NCBI GenBank assembly: GCA_021822385.1 | Contig: JAKARC010000006.1 | Span: 1-64,000 of the forward strand | Source of the DNA: Pseudomonadota bacterium | GTDB taxonomy: Bacteria > Pseudomonadota > Gammaproteobacteria > Steroidobacterales > Steroidobacteraceae | Direction: 5' to 3' | DNA length: 64,000 bases | Part shown: piece by piece, positions 57,072-64,000 of the stretch | Position numbering within the stretch: position 1 is the first letter of the stretch | Layout: each line of letters begins with the position of its first letter | Program-made: the position numbers and the translations under genes | Notes under the pieces: model-generated | The model's input: the letters and a program-made list of their open reading frames with translations, nothing else | The model's database searches: none | Told to the model about the DNA's origin: nothing

Positions 57072-57087
57072 GTACAAAAGTTTGTAC
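57072..57087. promoter_or_regulatory. Palindromic operator candidate upstream of the DUF1634-TauE gene
   Basis: GTACAAA-AG-TTTGTAC perfect 7-bp inverted repeat 17 bp upstream of the ATG. Confidence 0.55.
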
Positions 57088-57104
57088 ATACTTCTGGTGT
57101 TAGG

Positions 57105-58379
57105 ATGTCGAACGTTACGATAGACAGCGAGCCGGTTCTCCCCAAGCCCGACGATGGCCTGATCCGCAAGACCGAGCTCATCATCAGCGGCGTGTTGCGT
57201 ATTGGTGTGCTGGCCAGCGTTGCGGTGATACTCGGCGGTGTCTTTTACTATTATGCGCTGCGCTTGCTCGGTCGCCTGCCGTCGGCGACCTTTCCGGATA
57301 CGCTGTTCGAGGTGGCCGCGGGCCTGAGGGCCGCGCAGCCGATGGCAATCATCACCGCCGGACTGCTGATCCTGCTCGCCACGCCGGTGTTGCGGGTCGC
57401 GGTGTCGATCATCGCCTTCACTATCGAGAAAGATCGCACCTACATTCTCATCACGGCGATCGTTCTTGCCATTCTGCTGTTCAGCATCTTCGGGATTGGA
57501 TCCTATCTGGGCCGACCCGGGCTCACGGATGCGCCGAACAGCACGGTCGGCGTCATGGTGTTCATCGCGCTGAGCAGCATGTTCGCCGGCTTTGTCGGTG
57601 CACTGGCCGGGCTCGGCGGCGGAGTGTTCATCGTACCGATCCTGACGCTGGTGTTTCACGTCTCGTTCGCCACGGCGATCGGCGCTTCAATTGTATCGGT
57701 GATTGCCACCTCCTCGGGTGCGGCTGCGGCCTATGTGCGTGACCGCATGACCAATCTGCGGGTCGGCATGTTCCTCGAGATCGCCACGACCTCAGGGGCG
57801 ATCTGCGGCGCGCTCATATCGTCGATGCTCGATGATACGGTGCTGTTCATCGTATTTGGCCTCATCCTGCTGTTCTCGGCGGTGCCGCTCGTGATGCGCC
57901 TCGGCGAGGAACTGCCGACCGGCGTGAAGAACCATAAATGGGCCGGCCGGCTGAAATTGCCGGGCACTTACTCGGATCAGCGCACGCACCAGGATGTCTC
58001 CTACCATGTGGCGCACGTGCGCATCGGCTTCGTCATGATGTATGTGGCGGGACTGATATCCGGCCTGCTCGGCATCGGCAGCGGTACGTTCAAGGTGCTG
58101 GCGATGGATACCGCCATGCGATTGCCGATGAAGGTTTCAACCACCACCAGCAATTTCATGATCGGGGTGACGGCGGCGGCCTCCGCCGGGATCTTCTTTC
58201 AGCGCGGGGACATCAACCCGATGATTGCAGCGCCGGTGGCCGTCGGGGTGTTGGGTGGCTCGATGCTCGGGGCGAAGACGCTCTCCCGCATGTCCAATGT
58301 TCACCTGAAGAAGGTGTTCGTGCCCATGATCCTGCTGGTGGCGCTCAGCATGCTCGCGCGCGGGCTCGGCTGGCTTTGA
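57105..58379 (+). CDS. DUF1634 domain fused to TauE/SafE (TSUP) family permease
   Basis: N-terminal RKTELIISGVLRIGVLASVAVILGGVFYYYALRLLG...TPVLRVAVSIIAFTIEKDRTYILITAIVLAILLFSIFGIGSYLG followed by FAGFVGALAGLGGGVFIVPIL...GLISGLLGIGSGTFKVLAM. Confidence 0.85.
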   Translation: MSNVTIDSEPVLPKPDDGLIRKTELIISGVLRIGVLASVAVILGGVFYYYALRLLGRLPSATFPDTLFEVAAGLRAAQPMAIITAGLLILLATPVLRVAVSIIAFTIEKDRTYILITAIVLAILLFSIFGIGSYLGRPGLTDAPNSTVGVMVFIALSSMFAGFVGALAGLGGGVFIVPILTLVFHVSFATAIGASIVSVIATSSGAAAAYVRDRMTNLRVGMFLEIATTSGAICGALISSMLDDTVLFIVFGLILLFSAVPLVMRLGEELPTGVKNHKWAGRLKLPGTYSDQRTHQDVSYHVAHVRIGFVMMYVAGLISGLLGIGSGTFKVLAMDTAMRLPMKVSTTTSNFMIGVTAAASAGIFFQRGDINPMIAAPVAVGVLGGSMLGAKTLSRMSNVHLKKVFVPMILLVALSMLARGLGWL

Positions 58380-58405
58380 GCCAGGCGAGCCCGCGACGGA
58401 ACGTC

Positions 58406-59212
58406 TCAGCGCCGCATCATCAGCGGTAGCGCGCTCGACTGAATCAGCCGGCTCGAAGTGCCGGCCGACAGCCAGTTGAGCAGCTCCCCGCGGCGGTAGG
58501 CGCCCATGATCAGCCCGTCGGCCTGATAGGCGGTGGCGGCCTCGAGCAGAGCGGTTGCGGTCTTGCGGCCCTCGGAAGCTATGAGTCGATAGCCGGCCGC
58601 CGGCACGATGGGCGCAATGGTCGCGCGTGCCGCCGCGAGGGCGCTCTCGTCCTGATCAATAGCGACCACCTCGACCTGTTCGGCCACGGCGAGAAACGGC
58701 TGGAAGGCCGCAAGCGCCCGCCGCAGCGGCGCTATGTCGCGCCAGCCGATCATCAGGCGCCGCCCAAAGCTGCCGTCCCAGGTGGGCGGCACCATCACCA
58801 CCGGATGGCGAGCGCGTAACAAGGCGGCGCGCAGCCCCTCGCGATGGCCAACGGGTTGAGTATGGGGGGCAGCGAGCACAACCATGCTGGCCGTGCGTTG
58901 ATAATGGCGCATCACCCGCCATTGATCGCCCGTGTACAGATCGAATTGCGCCGAGATGCCGGTCGAGCGCGTCCATTGCGCCACCGTCGCGCGCAGCTTT
59001 TCGGTTTCCATCCGCTCGCGCTCGGCAAGGTGCTCGACCTCGTACTCGGACAGTTGTTCCTGCGAGGGCAGGATGATGGCGCGCGAACCGATCTCCACGT
59101 GGGCAAGGCGCAGCGGCTGGCCGAGACGCGCGCTCATCTGCTCGCCGATGCGCAGGCACTGCTCGGCGCCGGTGGTGGAGGCGAGCAGCACCAGGATGAA
59201 TTTGGATTCCAT
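58406..59212 (-). CDS. UspA-family universal stress protein
   Basis: FILVLLASTTGAEQCLRIGEQMSARLG; YQADGLIMGAYRRGELLNWLSAGTSSRLIQSSALPLMM C-terminal USP motif. Confidence 0.87.
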   Translation of the reverse strand: MESKFILVLLASTTGAEQCLRIGEQMSARLGQPLRLAHVEIGSRAIILPSQEQLSEYEVEHLAERERMETEKLRATVAQWTRSTGISAQFDLYTGDQWRVMRHYQRTASMVVLAAPHTQPVGHREGLRAALLRARHPVVMVPPTWDGSFGRRLMIGWRDIAPLRRALAAFQPFLAVAEQVEVVAIDQDESALAAARATIAPIVPAAGYRLIASEGRKTATALLEAATAYQADGLIMGAYRRGELLNWLSAGTSSRLIQSSALPLMMRR

Positions 59213-59843
59213 GACTTTGTACCTTTTCGAATTGGAATACAGTCTCTAGCAGAGGACTGTACACAAGCATCTTATAACGAGGAAAGCGGCGATGTGCACT
59301 CGAGCTGCGGGTGGTCCGGGGCCGGCGCCCGGCGCCACCGCTTCTTAAGCCCCGTCGTGGGCACCGCGCCCCGCGGGTCCCGCAGTGCAGGGTGAACCAT
59401 GCGCCGCCGCGCATGTGCCCGGATGCGCAGACGCCATGTCTGCGCCGTGCCGGCGACGGCTTCCCGCACCCCTATGGGTACAGGTACGGATGGTCTCCCA
59501 AGCGCATGGGAGAGAATATTTCGGGCGAGTTCCTCCGGCGGAACTTGGGAGGAAACGCCATGCGGTCTCTCGGTTCAAGGAGCTGCCCGTTCCCCCACGG
59601 GCATGCACCCCCGGTGAACGCGGTCGTTGCATGGTTCTCGTCACTGCCCGGAACCGGCTATCGCGAGACGCTGCACAGTGGCAGCGACAACGATCGGAAG
59701 GCGACCTTTTCCTTCTGCGACCCTGCCGGGTTGCGGTGCGGCAGACTCGGGAACGCCCGTGCGCGGACCGTGCTGCAGGGTGCAGTCGCCGCGATGCGTG
59801 TGCGCGCGCCCCGGTTTAGCAACCGAGCATTCCGGATACGCCC

Positions 59844-61454
59844 ATGACCCTCGAGTCGACCGCTAGTGCCGAGGCGTCCGGTGCGCTGCCGGTGCGGCTT
59901 GCCGGTTTACTCAATCCGCGGGCCTACCCGCACCCGCTCGTCAGGGTAAGCCTGCTGCAGACACCCCTCTCCTGGGTGCTTCTCGCCGGGGCATTTGCCT
60001 ACAAGATCAAGCGCCCGGTGCATTACGCGTTTCTCGATCAGCGCACGCTGCAGCGGCGCCGTGAGTTGTGCGAGGAGGAACTGCGGCTCAATCGGCGCTT
60101 CGCGCCGCAGCTGTACCAGGATGTCTGCTCGATCGTGGCGGCGTCCGGAGGAGTCGTCGTGCGCAGCGCCGCGGGCGCGGGCGAGACGGTCATCGAGTAT
60201 GCCGTGCGCATGCTGCGCTTCGGCGCGGCCGAGCGGCTCGACCGGCTGCTCGCCGAGGGTCGAATCGAGCCGGCAGCGCTTGCGGCTTTCGGTCGGGCGC
60301 TCGCCGTCCTGCATGCCACGTTGCCCGTGGTCACGGAGGATGTGCCCTGGGGTCGGCCGGAGCATGTCAGCACGATGCTGCTGCGCAATCTGGATGAGTG
60401 CGCCGCGGCGTCGAGCGTATTTGCAGCGGGTGCTGCGGTGATGGCACTGCGCGCGCGCCTCGAACAGCGCCTGTTTGTCGCGCGGCCCTGGATGGCCCTG
60501 CGCCGCACGAGCGGCCGGGTGCGTGAGTGTCATGGCGATTTGCACAGTCGCAACATCACGCGCTGGGCGGATCAATTGATTGCGTTCGATTGTCTGGAAT
60601 ACGAGCCGACGTTCCGCTGGATCGATGTGGCCGACGAGATCGCCTTTCTCGTAAGCGATCTGGCGGCTCGCCACTATGGCGTGCATGCGCACGCGTTCCG
60701 CAGCGCGTACCTCGAGCACAGCGGGGATTATCACGCGTGCCGGGTGCTTACATTATACGAGGCGCACCGCGCGCTGGTGCGCGCCAAGGTTGCCGCGCTT
60801 GCGGCGGCAAGCACACCGGCGGCAACTGCGCGCGCTGCGTGGCGCAAGGAGCACGCACTGCTGCTCGCGCACGCGCAGCGCGCCTTGTCCGAGCCGCATC
60901 CGCGGCTGGTCCTGATGAGTGGCCTGTCGGGTACGGGAAAGACTTGGCTTGCCCGGCAGCTGGCGGTACGGCTCGATGCGCTCCACATCCGCTCCGACGT
61001 GGAGCGCAAGCGCCGGGCAGGCATGATGCTGCTCGAGCGCTCCGGTGCCGGTGTCGCACAAGGAATGTACGCGAGCGACGCGAGCGCGGACGTCCACGAA
61101 GATATGGCGCGAGCGGCGCGCGATGCACTGATCGGCGGCGTCACAGTCATCATTGATGCGACGCTGCTGCGCCGAGCCGAGCGGCGACGCTTCGCCGATC
61201 TTGGCGCACAGCTCGGAATCAGGCCGTCCGTGGTGTGTTGTCAAGCACCTGTGCCGGTGCTGCGCGCGCGCCTGCTAACGCGCGCCGCGGCGGGAGCGGA
61301 TCCGTCGGAGGCGGATACGTCCGTGTTGGAATGGCAGCGGCTGCGCGCCGAACCTGTGGGTGAGGACGAGCCGCTTGATGTCGTGGTGGTCGACGTCGAG
61401 GATTCGCGCGTCGTTGACGACGTGCTCGAACGTCTACAGGTGGACAGGACCTGA
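59844..61454 (+). CDS. Bifunctional APH-like (COG2187) plus AAA/P-loop kinase protein
   Basis: N-terminal VRECHGDLHSRNITRWADQLIAFDCLEYEPTFRWIDVADEIAFL (APH-like); C-terminal LVLMSGLSGTGKTWLARQLAVRLDALHIRSDVERKRRAGM P-loop. Confidence 0.85.
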   Translation: MTLESTASAEASGALPVRLAGLLNPRAYPHPLVRVSLLQTPLSWVLLAGAFAYKIKRPVHYAFLDQRTLQRRRELCEEELRLNRRFAPQLYQDVCSIVAASGGVVVRSAAGAGETVIEYAVRMLRFGAAERLDRLLAEGRIEPAALAAFGRALAVLHATLPVVTEDVPWGRPEHVSTMLLRNLDECAAASSVFAAGAAVMALRARLEQRLFVARPWMALRRTSGRVRECHGDLHSRNITRWADQLIAFDCLEYEPTFRWIDVADEIAFLVSDLAARHYGVHAHAFRSAYLEHSGDYHACRVLTLYEAHRALVRAKVAALAAASTPAATARAAWRKEHALLLAHAQRALSEPHPRLVLMSGLSGTGKTWLARQLAVRLDALHIRSDVERKRRAGMMLLERSGAGVAQGMYASDASADVHEDMARAARDALIGGVTVIIDATLLRRAERRRFADLGAQLGIRPSVVCCQAPVPVLRARLLTRAAAGADPSEADTSVLEWQRLRAEPVGEDEPLDVVVVDVEDSRVVDDVLERLQVDRT

Positions 61455-61461
61455 CGTTTCG

Positions 61462-62313
61462 TCAAAACCGGCCGTTCTGGAAGTCCTCGAATGCCTGCAT
61501 CAGCTCCGCCCGAGTATTCATGACGAACGGGCCGTATTTGGCCACCGGCTCGCGCAGCGGCCGGCCCGCGACCAGAATCACGCGCGTCCGCGTCTTGGCA
61601 CCGCCCTCGATGCGCACCTCGGTACCATCAGTGAGCACAGCAAGTTCATGCGCGTGCACCGTGTCAGCCTTATCCCCGACACCGATGCGTGCCTCGCCTT
61701 CGTATGCGTAAACGAATGCGGCATGACCGGACGGCAGCGCCTGCGTGAATTCGTGCCCTGCGGGCAACTCGATGTCGAGATACGTCGGATCGGTCGCGGG
61801 CTGGGTCACAGGTCCGACCGAACCTGCAACCGCGCCGGCGATCACCTTGACGCGTACACCGTGAATCTCGAGCTGCGCGATCTGCTCGCGTGCGAATTCC
61901 TGATAACGCGGCGGAGTCATTTTGTCGCGTGCAGGCAGATTGATCCACAGCTGAAAGCCGCGCATGCGGCCGGACTGCTGTTCCGGCATTTCCGAATGCA
62001 CGATGCCACTCCCGGCGGTCATCCATTGCACGCCGCCCGGCTCGAGTACCCCCTCATGGCCGTGGTTGTCGCGATGGCGCATGCGTCCGTCGATCATGTA
62101 GGTGACCGTCTCGAAGCCCCGGTGCGGATGGTCCGGGAAGCCGGCGATGTAGTCATCCGGGTTGTCGGTCCCAAACTCATCGAGCATCAGGAAGGGATCG
62201 AGATCCGGCAGCTGCGGCTGTCCGATGACGCGGGTCAGCTTGACGCCCGCGCCGTCGGCGGTCGGCAGGCCACGCACCAGGCACGCGATGCCACGAGGGG
62301 AAGGAGCATTCAT
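61462..62313 (-). CDS. Pirin family protein
   Basis: FLMLDEFGTDNPDDYIAGFPDHPHRGFETVTYMIDGRMRHRDNHGHEGVLEPGGVQWMTAGSGIVHSEMPEQ. Confidence 0.94.
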   Translation of the reverse strand: MNAPSPRGIACLVRGLPTADGAGVKLTRVIGQPQLPDLDPFLMLDEFGTDNPDDYIAGFPDHPHRGFETVTYMIDGRMRHRDNHGHEGVLEPGGVQWMTAGSGIVHSEMPEQQSGRMRGFQLWINLPARDKMTPPRYQEFAREQIAQLEIHGVRVKVIAGAVAGSVGPVTQPATDPTYLDIELPAGHEFTQALPSGHAAFVYAYEGEARIGVGDKADTVHAHELAVLTDGTEVRIEGGAKTRTRVILVAGRPLREPVAKYGPFVMNTRAELMQAFEDFQNGRF

Positions 62314-62361
62314 GGTGTATTCTCCGGACGATGGTGGAATCAGGTGCGGTGGGGCGCAGAC

Positions 62362-62967
62362 TCATGCGCTCAGCTGTGCCGCCTGTGCCGTCGCGGCGGC
62401 GATGCCGGCCGCGCGCTGCTCGGGACCGATGTTCAGGCCCTCGGCCCGCACGAAGGTGAGGTCGGTAATGCCGAGGAACCCGAATAATGCGCGTAGATAC
62501 TGTTCCTGGTGATCGAGGCGCACAGCCGGAGACTGGCCACCGTAGTATCCGCCCCGTGTTGAGGCCACAATCACCTTTTTTGCGCCGGCAAGACCCTCCG
62601 CACCGTTCTCGGTATAGCGAAAGGTTTCGCCGGCCACCGCGATGCGGTCGATCCAGGCTTTCAGCTGCGAGGGAATTGAGAAGTTGTACATCGGCGCTCC
62701 GATGACGATGATGTCCGCAGCAAGGAAGTCCTCGAGGACTTGACGGTCCCGCCGCAGATCGGCGCTGACTGTCGTGGCGTCCGGGGTCCCCCCACGGGCG
62801 GCGAGGTGGGCTGCGGTGAGATGGTCGAGCGGTTCACGGGCAAGGTCAATGTAGCGGACCTGCAGGGCCGGATGGACGCTGCGCATGCGCTCGACGATGG
62901 TCGTGCTCAATTGCCGGCTGACGGAATTGTGGCCGAGAATGCTGGCGTCAATGTGGAGAAGCTTCAT
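62362..62967 (-). CDS. azoR: FMN-dependent NADH-azoreductase
   Basis: MKLLHIDASILGHNSVSRQLSTTIVERM; IIVIGAPMYNFSIPSQLKAWIDRIAVAGETFRYTENGAEGLAGAKKVIVASTRGG. Confidence 0.94.
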   Translation of the reverse strand: MKLLHIDASILGHNSVSRQLSTTIVERMRSVHPALQVRYIDLAREPLDHLTAAHLAARGGTPDATTVSADLRRDRQVLEDFLAADIIVIGAPMYNFSIPSQLKAWIDRIAVAGETFRYTENGAEGLAGAKKVIVASTRGGYYGGQSPAVRLDHQEQYLRALFGFLGITDLTFVRAEGLNIGPEQRAAGIAAATAQAAQLSA

Positions 62968-62990
62968 GGGCAGTCTCTTGCAGTATATAA

Positions 62991-63020
62991 TAGGAACCTA
63001 CAATAAGTATGTAAGTCCTA
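62991..63020. promoter_or_regulatory. Imperfect inverted repeat between azoR and the HxlR regulator
   Basis: TAGGAACCTACAATA-AG-TATGTAAGTCCTA; arms pair with a one-base insertion and two mismatches. Confidence 0.55.
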
Positions 63021-63047
63021 GTGCCCTGAACACAAGGAGGCACACCG

Positions 63048-63521
63048 ATGCGACCCGGTGAACAAGAGGGAACCGAGGGGGCGTGCGCGGACGCTCTCCT
63101 CAGCATGGAGTGTCCGAAGATCAGTCAGGTGCTGGCGCGAGTGGGCGAGAAATGGAGCGTGCTCATCATCATCATGCTGGCCGGCGGCCCGCGCCGCTTC
63201 TCGGACCTGAAGCGATCGATTGGCGGTATTTCCCAGCGCATGCTCACCTTGTGCCTGCGCGGACTCGAACGCGACGGGCTGGTCCGCCGCACGGTCTTTC
63301 CGGTGGTTCCGCCGCGGGTCGAGTACGAGCTGACGGCGCTCGGTCAGTCGTTGCGCGAACCGGTGACGCAACTGGCGAGCTGGGCGAAGAGCCATCTGGC
63401 GGAGCTCGATGCGGCCCGCGCTGATTTTGACCGGCGGACTCAGTCGGCCGCGAGCCCGCCGGAGCCTCCCGGGGCGCTGATCACGGCGCCGCGCGCCGCC
63501 GGCGCCGTGCGCGGGCGCTAG
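63048..63521 (+). CDS. HxlR/YodB-family transcriptional regulator
   Basis: MECPKISQVLARVGEKWSVLIIIMLAGGPRRFSDLKRSIGGISQRMLTLCLRGLERDGLVRRTVFPVVPPRVEYELTALG. Confidence 0.93.
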   Translation: MRPGEQEGTEGACADALLSMECPKISQVLARVGEKWSVLIIIMLAGGPRRFSDLKRSIGGISQRMLTLCLRGLERDGLVRRTVFPVVPPRVEYELTALGQSLREPVTQLASWAKSHLAELDAARADFDRRTQSAASPPEPPGALITAPRAAGAVRGR

Positions 63522-64000
63522 CCGGCGGCGGCATGCCGGGCCTGCAGCTCCGCGCTCACCTGCTCGAGGGACAGGCCGCGGCTCGCCAGCAGCAGGGCTA
63601 GGTGATAAATGAGGTCGGCAGACTCGGCGAGCAGTTTCTGTTCGGATTCGACCGCGGCGGCGAGGGCGACCTCGAGACCTTCCTCGCCCACCTTCTGGGC
63701 CATTCGGGTCACCCCTTCGCCATAAAGCCGGGCGGTGTAGCTGCCCTCGGGCCGCGCCGCGATGCGCTGCGCGATGATGGCCTCGAGTTCGCTCAGGAAG
63801 GCGAGGGGCGCCCGCGTCTGCCCGAAACACCCCGGTGTGCCGAGATGACAGACCGGTCCGGTGGGTCGGGCGGTGATCAACAGCGCATCGCGGTCGCAAT
63901 CGGTGCACGCGCTGATGAATTGCAGCGTGTTGCCCGAAGTTTCCCCCTTCTCCCACAGACGTCGGCGGCTGCGGCTGTAGAACACGACGCGGCCGCGGGC
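63518..64000 (-). CDS. hisI: Bifunctional phosphoribosyl-AMP cyclohydrolase/phosphoribosyl-ATP pyrophosphatase HisIE, truncated by window edge
   Basis: VVFYSRSRRRLWEKGETSGNTLQFISACTDCDRDALLI then YTARLYGEGVTRMAQKVGEEGLEVALAAAVES; frame open to the window end. Confidence 0.9.
   Translation of the reverse strand, partial: ARGRVVFYSRSRRRLWEKGETSGNTLQFISACTDCDRDALLITARPTGPVCHLGTPGCFGQTRAPLAFLSELEAIIAQRIAARPEGSYTARLYGEGVTRMAQKVGEEGLEVALAAAVESEQKLLAESADLIYHLALLLASRGLSLEQVSAELQARHAAAG

Overview
High-GC gammaproteobacterial chromosome window, mostly core genes in conserved blocks: lolCE-lolE/C-lolD, exbBD-msbA-lpxK-ycaR-kdsB, rne/rluC-maf-yceD-rpmF-plsX-fabH, clpS-clpA/infA-aat-trxB-ftsK-lolA-rarA-serS, and gspCDEF. 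I did not find a CRISPR array, a phage or an obvious new multi-gene defence system. The points most worth follow-up are: (1) a lexA-imuA-imuB-dnaE2 SOS mutagenesis operon with two LexA-box-like sites and an ImuB that appears to lack an N-terminal segment; (2) a compositionally distinct left flank (1 to ~6.6 kb) carrying a decayed IS4-type transposase, pgm-glgX, alkB and about 1.2 kb without a credible gene; (3) an isolated gspC-D-E-F block whose GspE has lost the tetracysteine metal-binding motif; (4) a DUF1634-TauE/SafE fusion behind a palindromic operator candidate; (5) an azoR/HxlR (YodB-like) divergent pair with an inverted repeat; (6) a structured rne leader; (7) a class III nucleotidyl cyclase translationally coupled to mfd with a non-canonical substrate-binding residue; (8) an apparent genome-scale excess of the palindrome CTCGAG. 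All family calls come from reading the supplied translations; no database search was run.
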